Positions 25,121-34,042 of a DNA stretch of 64,000 nt are shown in pieces. The first letter of the stretch is position 1; every line of letters begins with the position of its first letter. The notes beneath the pieces are model-generated. The model saw nothing but the letters and a program-made list of their open reading frames with translations, did no database searches and had not been told where the DNA came from. This DNA is from Thermosaccharophagus gerlachensis (GTDB lineage: Bacteria > Armatimonadota > Fervidibacteria > Fervidibacterales > Thermosaccharophagaceae), in the NCBI GenBank assembly GCA_041538025.1, contig JBGOEV010000002.1, positions 1 through 64,000 on the forward strand, in the 5' to 3' direction. The position numbers and the translations under genes are program-made.

Positions 25121-25900
25121 TCACTTGACGATGGCACTTTGAATTAGCTTCTCAAAATCAACCTTCGTGAAACCTTTCGGTGGCTCAAAAAGACTTCCGG
25201 GAAGCGTTCTCTTTTCAACTTTCGTAACCCTTCGGCTCATACGCATAGGCACATATAACTCTTGCCTCATCGGCAGCCCACTGGCTTTCTTTACAACAGC
25301 TTCATAGACCTGACGAACCATAAGTGGCGTAGGCGTGATTGAGAACACAATATCAATCAGCTTGTTCACATCCACCCCAATCTTCAACGCATCGCAAAAC
25401 CAAAGTTCAGCTACAAGTTTACCATCACCGTGAACACAGAATCTCTTGCTCCTGTATCCTGCGATTTTATCAACTCCGCCTTCCTCAACGCTTACAGATT
25501 TGAAGCGTTGGTTAAGGAAAGAGAGCATCATCAACACCTGCATCATCTTTTGTTTCTCTTCCGGCTTCGCCTCTTTCATTTGCTCCTCAAGTGCTTTGAG
25601 CTGCTCCTCAAGCTTCTTACGCCATCCATCAGCGAGTTGCTGTAAGCGCTCAATCTTGACGACGGTGTATTCGCGCCTTGAGTTTGATATGAGCATAACC
25701 TCGTTCCTTTTGGTGTCAGCAATGATAACGATGTTTCCCAGTTCATAGCGCAACTTTTCATTTTTGAAGTAAGTCACCTCATTGGTTGGCTTCTCTTCCT
25801 TCCCACCCCTTGTCACGACTGCATGGACAACATAATCTGCGGTGTGAGCCTCTGTCAAAGCGACCAGCAAGACAAACGCACACAACACAAACGATATCAT
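25121..25900 (-). CDS. Secreted DUF4412-like protein of unknown function
   Basis: A 259-residue protein with a signal peptide (ISFVLCAFVLLVALTEAHT). The mature part alternates beta-strands, for example NEKLRYELGNIVIIAD and RREYTVVKIERL, with one charged helical segment (about residues 90-125, KLEEQLKALEEQMKEAKPEE). Later motifs KIAGYRSKRFCVHGDGK and AELWFCDALKIGVDV resemble DUF4412 and LolA-like periplasmic proteins, whose beta-sheet holds hydrophobic material. I cannot assign a ligand. It follows rfbD by 17 bases and closes the tldD-to-here run. Confidence 0.65.
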   Translation of the reverse strand: MISFVLCAFVLLVALTEAHTADYVVHAVVTRGGKEEKPTNEVTYFKNEKLRYELGNIVIIADTKRNEVMLISNSRREYTVVKIERLQQLADGWRKKLEEQLKALEEQMKEAKPEEKQKMMQVLMMLSFLNQRFKSVSVEEGGVDKIAGYRSKRFCVHGDGKLVAELWFCDALKIGVDVNKLIDIVFSITPTPLMVRQVYEAVVKKASGLPMRQELYVPMRMSRRVTKVEKRTLPGSLFEPPKGFTKVDFEKLIQSAIVK

Positions 25901-25917
25901 TGGCGTTCACCTCTTCC

Positions 25918-26805
25918 TCAGCTTTTTAACATCCCTCTCATCCACAAGTAGTCACGGAGCGCTTCGCCCCACCACCTTAGTGGTTTGATGTTGAACTCGC
26001 TTAATCTTGCGCTTTCAAGCGCTGTATACTTTGGACGCTTCGCTGGTCTACTGAGCTCATCAGCCGAGATTGGCACAACCTCTGTGTTCAAGCCACTGAG
26101 CTGAAGCACATAAGTCGCAAACTCATGCCAGCTACACATGCCCGAATTTACCACATGGACAACGCCTTCAGCTTCTACATCTATGAGCTCGCATAGCTTT
26201 TCAGCTAAATCAGCAGCGAAGGTTGGGCTTGTAACTATGTCCCTCACGATATGCAATGGTTCACCTCGCATTGCAGCAGCGATAACGAACTCAACGAAGT
26301 TGCCTCTTTTGGCTCTACTGCCACGAATCCCATAAAGACCTGCTGTGCGCACGACCAAGTGTTTCTCACAGTAGTTTCGCACAAAAAGCTCCCCAACTAA
26401 CTTCGTCATGCCGTAAATGTTTACCGGGTTTGGTTGATCAAACTCGTTGTATGGAGAGCCCTTGCAACCATCAAATACATAATCGGTGCTTATCTGCACG
26501 AGCTTTGTTTTGACCTTGTTGCATACCAATGCCATGTGCCAGAGTGAGAGAGCATTCACTTTAAACGCAGATTCAATATCAATCTCACATGAATCCACAT
26601 TCACCATCGCAGCGCAATTTATGAGCACATCGGGACGATGGTATTTTATTGCCTCAGATACAGCCTCTCTGTTCGTGATATCAAGCTGTGAGCGGTTCAT
26701 CGCAATAACATCTTGCGAGCGCTTCAAAAGCTTTTCAACGAGCTCACTCCCAAGCTGTCCAGATGCCCCAGTCACAAGCACCTTTAACTTTCGCACCGTA
26801 ACCAC
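25918..26805 (-). CDS. rfbD: dTDP-4-dehydrorhamnose reductase-like SDR (RfbD/RmlD)
   Basis: A 295-residue extended short-chain dehydrogenase. The nucleotide-binding loop is VTGASGQLGSEL; the family segment CAAMVNVDSCE, the catalytic ISTDYVFDG and YGMTKLVGE (Tyr-x3-Lys), and the C-terminal RWWGEALRDYL match RmlD. RmlD makes dTDP-L-rhamnose, a precursor for surface glycans. No rmlA, B or C is adjacent, so the exact substrate may differ. The start is one of two GTG codons (26805 or 26796). It lies 37 bases after the acyl-CoA ligase. Confidence 0.85.
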   Translation of the reverse strand: MVTVRKLKVLVTGASGQLGSELVEKLLKRSQDVIAMNRSQLDITNREAVSEAIKYHRPDVLINCAAMVNVDSCEIDIESAFKVNALSLWHMALVCNKVKTKLVQISTDYVFDGCKGSPYNEFDQPNPVNIYGMTKLVGELFVRNYCEKHLVVRTAGLYGIRGSRAKRGNFVEFVIAAAMRGEPLHIVRDIVTSPTFAADLAEKLCELIDVEAEGVVHVVNSGMCSWHEFATYVLQLSGLNTEVVPISADELSRPAKRPKYTALESARLSEFNIKPLRWWGEALRDYLWMRGMLKS

Positions 26806-26842
26806 CGCTATAAGTCGGACGGTTTAAACTCGCACTCTCAAC

Positions 26843-28507
26843 TCAAGGTGTTTCTTTTAATTTCCTCCGAAGCACTTTCCCAATACTTGATTTTGGTAGT
26901 TCGTTCACAAACTCAACTGCTCTTGGAACCTTATGAGGTGACAGCCTCTCACGGCAGAATTCAATTATCTCAGCGCTTGATGCTTCGCATCCTTCACGCA
27001 AAACAACATAAGCCTTCACAATCTCACCACGAACTGGGTGACGCTCGCCAACAACTGCAGCTTCCCTCACTTTCGGGTGGCTGTATAGAACCTCTTCAAC
27101 TTCTCTTGGATAGACATTGAAGCCGTCAACGATGATGAGGTCTTTCTTTCGGTCAACGATGTAGAAGTAGCCATCCTCGTCCATCTTTGCTATGTCGCCA
27201 GTGTAAAGCCACCCATCACGAATGGTTTGAGCCGTTTCTTCAGGTCTGTTCCAATAGCCTTTCATCACCTGCGGACCTCTTATGATAAGCTCGCCAACTT
27301 CGTTTACGGTAACATCTTTTGTGCCAGTTTCTAAATCAACGATCCTGCATTCCGTATCAGGTATGGGTAATCCTATGCTGCCAACTCTTGCCTCTCCACC
27401 CCAAATCGGATTGATGTGAGTTATAGGTGAAGCCTCAGTTAACCCATAGCCCTCAACCAGCCTGCCACCTGTAACACGCTCAAACTCACTGGCAATGCGT
27501 TCTGGGAGTGGTGCACCACCACTTATGCATGCCTTGATTGATGTGATATCAATCCTGCTTTTCTGGGCGTAATAGCTGACCACACCATACATGCTTGGAA
27601 CCCCTATGAAGACGGTGACGCGATACCTTGAGATAAGCTTCACCACCTCAGCCACATCAAACCTTGGCGTTAAGATCAGAGTCGCTCCTTTCAGTATCCC
27701 GAAGTTCATGCATGCGGTCATGCCATACGAGTGGAAGAAGGGAAGGACGCAAAGGAAGATTTCTTCACCATCCCTGAGTTCGGTAGTCCATGCATTGCAT
27801 TGGTATACATTTGAAACGAGGTTGAAATGCGTTAACATTGCAGCTTTCGGCAAGCCTGTAGTTCCGCCAGTGTATTGAAACACAGCCACATCTTCACGCG
27901 GGTTAACAGGGCGTGCCTTCAGCTTGTCGCCCGTTCTGAGCATTTGCTCAAACGAGTGAGTAGCAATATTGCTTGGCAGTTCAACTCTACCCTTTGGGCG
28001 CGTCTTTAGCCATATAGGCAAGCTCATCCACATCGGCACATAGCCAGCAAGTGATGTGAAGATGATGTGCTTCAGCCTTGTGCCACTTAATGCCTTGCTT
28101 ACCTTTTCCATAAACGCTTCAAGCGTTACGAGCGCACATGCACCTGAGTCCTTTAGGAGCTCGGAAAGCTCAAATTCAGTCATAAGTGGGTTTAAGAGGA
28201 CCGCCGTGTAGCCAGCCCTCACTATGCCATAATAGGCTATGATGAACTGTGGGCAGTTCGGTAGCATCAAAGCGATTCGCTCATCAATACAGCCCTCAAG
28301 ATTTTGGATCGCAACCGAAAAACTTGTAGCCAGCTTATCAAGCTCCTCATAATTCATCCTTGCACCATAAAACACTGTCGCTGCCTTCTTTGGAAAACGC
28401 TTTGAGGCATCGCTCAAAAGTGAGTCAAGTGCAACTTCGGGGTATTCCAAAGATGTTGGCACACCTTTCGGATACTTTTTGAGCCACGGCTTTCGCTCGT
28501 AAATCAT
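26843..28507 (-). CDS. fadD: Long-chain fatty acid-CoA ligase (AMP-forming)
   Basis: A 554-residue member of the adenylate-forming family. The ATP-binding P-loop-like motif is QYTGGTTGLPKAAMLTH, followed by EGYGLTEASP, LYTGDIAKMDEDGYFY and, near the C-terminus, SSIGKVLRRK with the catalytic Lys. It activates fatty acids to acyl-CoA through an acyl-AMP. Hydrophobic residues around 165-180 suggest contact with the membrane. Tightly packed between glcF and rfbD. Chain-length preference cannot be read from sequence. Confidence 0.88.
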   Translation of the reverse strand: MIYERKPWLKKYPKGVPTSLEYPEVALDSLLSDASKRFPKKAATVFYGARMNYEELDKLATSFSVAIQNLEGCIDERIALMLPNCPQFIIAYYGIVRAGYTAVLLNPLMTEFELSELLKDSGACALVTLEAFMEKVSKALSGTRLKHIIFTSLAGYVPMWMSLPIWLKTRPKGRVELPSNIATHSFEQMLRTGDKLKARPVNPREDVAVFQYTGGTTGLPKAAMLTHFNLVSNVYQCNAWTTELRDGEEIFLCVLPFFHSYGMTACMNFGILKGATLILTPRFDVAEVVKLISRYRVTVFIGVPSMYGVVSYYAQKSRIDITSIKACISGGAPLPERIASEFERVTGGRLVEGYGLTEASPITHINPIWGGEARVGSIGLPIPDTECRIVDLETGTKDVTVNEVGELIIRGPQVMKGYWNRPEETAQTIRDGWLYTGDIAKMDEDGYFYIVDRKKDLIIVDGFNVYPREVEEVLYSHPKVREAAVVGERHPVRGEIVKAYVVLREGCEASSAEIIEFCRERLSPHKVPRAVEFVNELPKSSIGKVLRRKLKETP

Positions 28508-28522
28508 TGCTAACCACCGCCT

Positions 28523-29854
28523 TCAAACCCCGAAGGATAAAGCAAGCAACTCAGCTATGTGCATCACCCTTACATTGAGACCGTGTTTTTTAATGCCATA
28601 TTGAAGCTGTAGCTTGCAACCCGTGTTCGCTGTCACAACGACTTGAGCGCATGTTTCCTTGATGTTTTTGAGCTTACGCTCAAGCAGCTCCATTGACAGC
28701 TCTCTAAAAAGCATGCCATGAACGCCTGCCCCTCCGCAACACATCTCAGCCTCAGGAAGTTCTACAAACTCAATTGACGGTATCGCCCTTATCAACTTCC
28801 TTGGTTCTTCTCTTATCCCTTGCGCGTGAAGTAAATGGCACGGGTCATCGTATGTAACGCGTAATGGTAATGGCTTCATGTGCTCATAAAATGGAAGTTG
28901 AGCAACAATCTCAGTCCAGTCATACACAAGCTGTGAAAACTTTTTTGCGCGCTCTTTGAAGGCTTCATCATCATTTAACCATTGCGCATACTCCTTCATT
29001 GCAGTGCTACATCCGGCAGCGTTTGAAACGATAGCGTCAACATCGTAGCGCTCAAAAGCTTCAATGTTGCGTTTAGCAAATCGCTTAGCATCTTCATCAA
29101 AGCCTGTGTGCATCGCTATTGCGCCACAACAAGTTTGTTCCTCTGGTATGATGACTTCACACCCCAACTCTAAAAGCACTTTTATGCTCGCCTCATTTAC
29201 GTCCTTCAACAGAACCTCTGAGGCACAGCCCAGAAGGAAGCCCACTTTCATCCTCTGTTTTTGCCTCGGCTTTATTACGGTGCGACCGTCGTAAAATGCT
29301 CTCTTTGCACGAGTGCTTGGTAGCATCTCCTCAATCTGGAGCCATTCACGCAATGCCTTGGGAAAAATTGAAAAATTTTCGAAACGCTTCACCATGCTGA
29401 TGAGACCAGCTTTCCTGCATGCCTCAACAAACCTGATGAGCAATTCAAAGCGTTTCCTGTAAGGGAAGACATGCCTTATTAGTAGCCTTAACAGTTTGTT
29501 CCTCTTGGTTACTCCAAAGCCTTTACGCTCAAGCTCTGCTCTTGCGAGCTCAGTTATGAAAGCGTATCGGACACCAGATGGGCATGTTGCCTGACAAGCC
29601 CTGCATGCTAAGCATGAGTAAAGATGGTTCAGGAGCGTTTGCGTTATGCTGATCCTTCTTTCGGCGAGTGCTCGCAGGAGGTGTATTCTTCCCCTCGGCG
29701 AATCAACCTCATCAAATGTTTGTGTGAACACAGGACATGAAACTAAACAAAAGCCACAACGAACACAATCAAGAAGCAGTTCAAATTCAGCATCTGAGAA
29801 TTTGAGCAAGCCATCGGACACATTGCCTGCTTTGCGAGCCTCTCTTTGCTGCAT
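28523..29854 (-). CDS. glcF: Glycolate oxidase iron-sulfur subunit-like protein (GlcF)
   Basis: A 443-residue protein with an N-terminal pair of 4Fe-4S motifs, CVRCGFCLVSCPVF and CLACRACQATCPSG, then two CCG domains (TCCGAIAMH and MCCGGAGVHG) of the heterodisulfide-reductase/GlcF type. In glycolate oxidase it passes electrons from the flavin subunit GlcD; LutA-like lactate systems use related parts. No glcD or glcE is next to it, so the partner must be elsewhere or the oxidised substrate may differ. It lies 13 bases after tldD and 15 before fadD. Confidence 0.87.
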   Translation of the reverse strand: MQQREARKAGNVSDGLLKFSDAEFELLLDCVRCGFCLVSCPVFTQTFDEVDSPRGRIHLLRALAERRISITQTLLNHLYSCLACRACQATCPSGVRYAFITELARAELERKGFGVTKRNKLLRLLIRHVFPYRKRFELLIRFVEACRKAGLISMVKRFENFSIFPKALREWLQIEEMLPSTRAKRAFYDGRTVIKPRQKQRMKVGFLLGCASEVLLKDVNEASIKVLLELGCEVIIPEEQTCCGAIAMHTGFDEDAKRFAKRNIEAFERYDVDAIVSNAAGCSTAMKEYAQWLNDDEAFKERAKKFSQLVYDWTEIVAQLPFYEHMKPLPLRVTYDDPCHLLHAQGIREEPRKLIRAIPSIEFVELPEAEMCCGGAGVHGMLFRELSMELLERKLKNIKETCAQVVVTANTGCKLQLQYGIKKHGLNVRVMHIAELLALSFGV

Positions 29855-29867
29855 TGTGCATCCCTGC

Positions 29868-31307
29868 TTATCTCATCAAACCTACACGCACATTGCGGAA
29901 ACGCGCTGGTGGCACACCATGTCCGACATGCATGGTTTGCATAGGTTCACCTTTGCCACAATTTGGTAATCCCCACAACTCCCACTCCTTCCCAACGGCA
30001 TCGCAATTCCTCCAGAACTCGTATGTGATCCCTGTGTATGTAGGGTTCTTGAGCATCTTGGTGAGCTTTCCTCTTTCTATTAACCAGCCGATCTCGCATC
30101 CGAATTGGAAGTTAAGGCGCTTATCGTCAATGCTCCAACTTTTGTTCGTGTCCATGAATATGCCCTCTGTAACATCGCTTATCATTTCCTCAAGGCTACA
30201 ATCACCGGGTTCCAAATTGATGTTCGTCATCCTGATTAGCGGGATAGCGTTGTAGTTCTCGGCTCGCATAGTGCCGTTGCTCTTTTCCATGCCAATGAGA
30301 GGAGCAACCTCACGAGATGTGAGGTAACCAACGAATATACCCTCCTTAACCAAATAGAAACGCTGTGCTTCAACACCCTCATCATCGTATGCGAAGCTTC
30401 CGAGCGCCCCTTCAATTGTTGCGTCAGCGACTATGTTAACAAGTGGTGAGCCGTATTCAAAACTTCCGAGCTTATCTGGGGTTAAGAAGCTTGTGCCAGC
30501 GAAGCTTGCTTCCGTCCCAAGAACTCTATCAAGTTCAGTTGGATGCCCACATGACTCATGGACTTGTAATGCCATTTGGTTTGAGCCTAAGATGACCGTT
30601 GTAACAGTTGATGGACATGGCTCAGCATCAAGCAATTGGACAGCTTCACGCGCTATTCGTCTTGCATGTTCTTCAAGGTTAAGCGAGAGAATAAACTCGT
30701 AGCCAGAAGCCGAGAAGTTGCCACCGTGTGCTGCTGGATATGAACGGATTTGGACATCTTCACCTCTAACAGCAGTTGCACTTATACCAGCTCCAACTTC
30801 TATACGCTCTTGCTCAATGACCGAGCCTTCCGTGCTCGCGAAGAGCTTCCATTGTTTCCAAATGCTCATGCTGGCTTCGCTCACTTGTATCCCATCAACA
30901 GAGCGCATCAGTTCGTCAGCGCGCAAGAGCAAAAGGAGACGCTCATCAATTGGCACATCAAAAGGGTTTATGCGACAAGGTGTCTTCCAAGTAGCCCTAA
31001 CTGGCTCTACAGGCGCAAGAAAAACATCCCTCACTTTATGTAAGGCGCTTGTGCGTGCTATGTCAATCGCGTTTTTAACAACCCTCTCAGCCTCCTTATC
31101 GCTCAAAATTGCACTGCTTGCGAATCCCCATGCCCCGTTGCATATGAGGCGCACTCCAAAACCCATGCTGTGATTTGATACGACAGTCTCTGGCTGTCCA
31201 TTCTTCACGAAGAGTTGCTCAGTATATGTCTCAACGATTCGCACATCAGCGTATGTCACGCCGTTGACCGAGCACAATGAGAGCACTTTCATGGCGAACT
31301 CTTCCAT
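29868..31307 (-). CDS. tldD: TldD-family metalloprotease
   Basis: About 479 residues. The active-site helix is HESCGHPTELD (HExxxH zinc motif of the TldD branch), followed by SFAYDDEGVEAQR and the typical ending region GGEMQT-like QTMHVGHGVPP. TldD works with the inactive homologue TldE/PmbA to degrade unfolded or modified peptides; tldE is not in this window. A longer ORF begins at 31430, but ATG 31307 follows GAGGGGTGTGAGAG and gives the family N-terminus (MEEFAMKVLSLC). Confidence 0.92.
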   Translation of the reverse strand: MEEFAMKVLSLCSVNGVTYADVRIVETYTEQLFVKNGQPETVVSNHSMGFGVRLICNGAWGFASSAILSDKEAERVVKNAIDIARTSALHKVRDVFLAPVEPVRATWKTPCRINPFDVPIDERLLLLLRADELMRSVDGIQVSEASMSIWKQWKLFASTEGSVIEQERIEVGAGISATAVRGEDVQIRSYPAAHGGNFSASGYEFILSLNLEEHARRIAREAVQLLDAEPCPSTVTTVILGSNQMALQVHESCGHPTELDRVLGTEASFAGTSFLTPDKLGSFEYGSPLVNIVADATIEGALGSFAYDDEGVEAQRFYLVKEGIFVGYLTSREVAPLIGMEKSNGTMRAENYNAIPLIRMTNINLEPGDCSLEEMISDVTEGIFMDTNKSWSIDDKRLNFQFGCEIGWLIERGKLTKMLKNPTYTGITYEFWRNCDAVGKEWELWGLPNCGKGEPMQTMHVGHGVPPARFRNVRVGLMR

Positions 31308-31440
31308 ACTCTCACACCCCTCAGCTTCGCAGTGGGTTTTCTGTAGGTTGGGATTGTAAAACCTCTGCGTCAACATTTTAGCACATAACCATCCGTTGAC
31401 TGTTTTTGCACGATGAAAAATTGAAAACATGGGAGCCGAC

Positions 31441-31469
31441 TGCCTGAGCAGATGAGTTTATCTCAGGCA
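31441..31469. promoter_or_regulatory. Perfect 8-base inverted repeat between tldD and the M16 peptidase gene
   Basis: TGCCTGAG at 31441-31448 is matched by CTCAGGCA at 31462-31469, with 13 bases between. It lies in the 204-base gap between two divergent genes, about 40 bases before the M16 start. It could be a protein-binding operator or a hairpin in the leader. No T-run follows it closely on either strand, so a terminator is less likely. Confidence 0.5.
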
Positions 31470-31510
31470 TAATGCATTTTTGGCTTTGCGCTTTTAGATG
31501 AAGCGAAAGT

Positions 31511-32800
31511 GTGGTGGTGCATATCGTGAAGGTTGCGTCTTGCAAGCTGAGCAATGGCATGAAGGTTGTTACTGTGGAACTGCCTTGGGCTAAGAGCATC
31601 GCAGTTGGGCTGTGGTTTAAGGCTGGAACGGCTCACGAGAACGATGACGAGCTTGGAATCGCGCATTTCACGGAGCACCTCCTTTTCAAAGGCACAAAAA
31701 AGCACACTGGCAGGAGGATTGCTCAAGTTGTGGATGAACTTGGGGCGTATCTTGAAGCGTTTACCGAAAAGGAAATGACATGCTATTACGCTCGTGTGTT
31801 GCCTGAAGGGTTGAGCAAGATTCTTTCGTTGATGGCTGAGCTTGTCATCGAACCCGCTATAAACCCAAAAGAGGTGAAGGTTGAGCAAGAGGTGGTGCTC
31901 TCGGAGATAACAGAGGTGAACGATACGCCAGAGGAACTCGTTCAAGAGTTGCTCTTGGAAGCATTATGGGATGCTCACCCTCTCGCAAGACCCGTTCTTG
32001 GGAAGCCAGAGACGGTTAAGTCGTTCACAGCAAAATCGGTTAAGTCTTTCATGAGGCGCTTCTATACCCCAGACAACGCTGTTGTGACTGCCTCTGGATG
32101 TTTGGAACACGAGCGGTTTGTTGATGAGTTGCAAAAAGCTTTCAAGTCGTTTAACGGGAGGGCGATGCGCATAAAGCTCAAACCACCTAAGCCAAAACCA
32201 AATCTGAAAGCTGTGACAAGGGATATAGGGCAGGCTTATGTGTGCGTTGGTTCTCACGGTTTCTCGCAAAGGGAGAGGAAGCAATTCATTTGTATGGTTT
32301 TGCTTGACCTCATGCTCGGTGGCAACGCGAGCTCAAGGCTCTTCCAATCAATCAGAGAGAAGCTCGGATTGACATATTCCATTGGGACAGTGAGCGTTGG
32401 GATGAAAAATGCTGGCTTCCTTGCGATCTCTTTCAGCTGTGCAAACAAGAATGTGAAAAGAGCAGCGGAGGAGTTGAATAGGGAAATTAACAAGTTGCTC
32501 AAACACGGTGTAGGTGAAAAGGAGCTTGAGAGGGCAAAAAGGCAGTTGAGTTCATCAATGCTCATGTCGCTTGAAAGCGTTACTGGGCTAATGCTTCAGG
32601 CTGGCAGACAGCTCATATACTTTGACAGGCTTATAGCGATGGATGAGATAATCTCACAGGTTAACACTGTAACCGTTGAGGATGTGATGGCTATCGCAAA
32701 TGAGTTGTTTACACGCGAAAGGATGGCAGTTAGCATCGTTGGTCCGCTTAAGGAAAAGAATGCCGAAGCAATAGCAGACATACTCACCTCGGTATCGTAG
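31511..32800 (+). CDS. M16 family zinc peptidase (insulinase/processing peptidase-like)
   Basis: A 429-residue M16B-type peptidase. The inverted zinc motif is HFTEHLLFKGT (HxxEH), with the third ligand in VEQEVVLSEI. The C-terminal half is the second M16 domain, with SSRLFQSIREKLGLTYSIG. Such proteins cut peptides in an enclosed two-lobed chamber; bacterial single-chain forms act as homodimers. No signal peptide, so it is probably cytoplasmic. Start uncertain: GTG 31511 gives the full ORF, while GTG 31526 follows GGTGGTG at better spacing. Confidence 0.9.
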   Translation: MVVHIVKVASCKLSNGMKVVTVELPWAKSIAVGLWFKAGTAHENDDELGIAHFTEHLLFKGTKKHTGRRIAQVVDELGAYLEAFTEKEMTCYYARVLPEGLSKILSLMAELVIEPAINPKEVKVEQEVVLSEITEVNDTPEELVQELLLEALWDAHPLARPVLGKPETVKSFTAKSVKSFMRRFYTPDNAVVTASGCLEHERFVDELQKAFKSFNGRAMRIKLKPPKPKPNLKAVTRDIGQAYVCVGSHGFSQRERKQFICMVLLDLMLGGNASSRLFQSIREKLGLTYSIGTVSVGMKNAGFLAISFSCANKNVKRAAEELNREINKLLKHGVGEKELERAKRQLSSSMLMSLESVTGLMLQAGRQLIYFDRLIAMDEIISQVNTVTVEDVMAIANELFTRERMAVSIVGPLKEKNAEAIADILTSVS

Positions 32801-32864
32801 AAACGGTTAACAGGTATGCCTCTGCAATGCGATCCCTCAGGTTGGGTTACAGGGGGTGATTGCT

Positions 32865-33245
32865 ATGCCGATACTCGGTATCGGCATTGATGCAGTTGAG
32901 GTTGAACGGGTAAAACTCTTGCTTAAGCGCTATGGCAACCGTTTCCTTAGCAAAGTTTTCCAACCAGAAGAGATTGGATATTGCATGAAGCAACCAAATC
33001 CAGAACAACATCTTGCTGTGCGCTACGCAGCAAGAGAAGCGGTCGCAAAAGCTTTAGGGGTGGGTTTTGGTATGGGAATTAAGTGGAGCGACATTTATGT
33101 AGTTCGTGAGGCAAACGGTGTTCCAAAGGTGAAACTGCAAGGGGCAGCTGCCAAGTTGGCTTTTGAGATGGGCGTTGAGAAAATATGGATATCGCTTTCG
33201 CACACTCAAAATATCGCTGTTGCGGTTGCTGTGCTTGAAGGTTGA
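32865..33245 (+). CDS. acpS: Holo-[acyl-carrier-protein] synthase AcpS
   Basis: A 126-residue phosphopantetheinyl transferase. It shows GIGIDAVEVER at the start (the Asp binds magnesium), RYAAREAVAKALG (the catalytic Glu) and ISLSHTQNIAVAVAV at the end. It transfers the 4'-phosphopantetheine arm from CoA to acyl carrier protein. ATG 32865 follows GGGGGTGA directly; GTG 32856 is an unlikely alternative. The fabG gene follows after 22 bases, placing it in a lipid-synthesis pair. Confidence 0.94.
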   Translation: MPILGIGIDAVEVERVKLLLKRYGNRFLSKVFQPEEIGYCMKQPNPEQHLAVRYAAREAVAKALGVGFGMGIKWSDIYVVREANGVPKVKLQGAAAKLAFEMGVEKIWISLSHTQNIAVAVAVLEG

Positions 33246-33267
33246 GCTCGGAGGTGAAGATGAAGAG

Positions 33268-34017
33268 ATGCAAGGCGAACTTCATGGGAAGGTTGCGCTT
33301 GTGACGGGTGCTTCAAGAGGCATTGGGGCAGCTATAGCGATGCGCTTGGCAAGTGAAGGTGCTGCAGTTGCTGTCAACTACAGGCAGGATGTAGATGGCG
33401 CTATGAAGGTTGTTGAGAGAATTGAAGCAATCGGTGGGCAAGCCTTCGCTGTTCAAGCTGATGTGAGAAACTCTGATCAAGTTAAAGACATGGTCTCAAA
33501 AGTTGTTGAGAGGTGGGGTAAGATTGACATACTCATCAACAACGCTGGCATCCTCAGGGAGAACCTCTTGGCACTGATAAGCGAGAGCGAATGGGATGAG
33601 GTCGTTGATACATCGCTCAAAGGGGCTTTCATTTGCACAAAAGCCGTCATAAAAAGCATGGTGAAGAACAGGTGGGGACGCATAATCAACATCTCTTCAG
33701 ATGCTGGCTTGATGGGTGACACTTTGCGTGCTCATTACTGTGCAGCTAAGGCTGGCATAATAGGCTTTACCAAAGCCGTGGCAAGGGAGGTGGCAAGGTC
33801 TGGCGTAACAGTAAATGCAGTTGCCCCGGGAGTTGTTGAAACCGAGATGATAGCTCACCTTCCTGAGGAGAAAAAGAAAGCCATGCTTGAACTTATTCCG
33901 ATGAGGCGTTTTGCGCGCCCAGAAGAGGTTGCTCATTTGGTTGCTTTCCTATGTTCTGAACTCGCTGGTTACATTACGGGGCAAGTGTTCATCATTGATG
34001 GCGGTTTGAATATGTGA
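33268..34017 (+). CDS. fabG: 3-Oxoacyl-[acyl-carrier-protein] reductase FabG
   Basis: A 249-residue classical short-chain dehydrogenase: VTGASRGIGAAIA (cofactor loop), LINNAGI, the catalytic INISSDAG and YCAAKAGIIGFTK (Tyr-x3-Lys), and VAPGVVETEM. FabG reduces 3-oxoacyl-ACP with NADPH in fatty acid elongation; its position after acpS supports this over another SDR role. The ORF is open further upstream, but ATG 33268 is the only fitting start, with GGAGGTGAAG upstream and a length typical of FabG. Confidence 0.92.
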   Translation: MQGELHGKVALVTGASRGIGAAIAMRLASEGAAVAVNYRQDVDGAMKVVERIEAIGGQAFAVQADVRNSDQVKDMVSKVVERWGKIDILINNAGILRENLLALISESEWDEVVDTSLKGAFICTKAVIKSMVKNRWGRIINISSDAGLMGDTLRAHYCAAKAGIIGFTKAVAREVARSGVTVNAVAPGVVETEMIAHLPEEKKKAMLELIPMRRFARPEEVAHLVAFLCSELAGYITGQVFIIDGGLNM

Positions 34018-34042
34018 GCTGGCGTTGAGAGGTGTTTAGCAT

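Noticed and set aside
31308..31430. N-terminal extension of tldD
   Set aside because: No family similarity; a good ribosome site stands directly before ATG 31307.
33163..33267. N-terminal extension of fabG
   Set aside because: These codons read through the end of acpS; FabG length and the ribosome site support ATG 33268.
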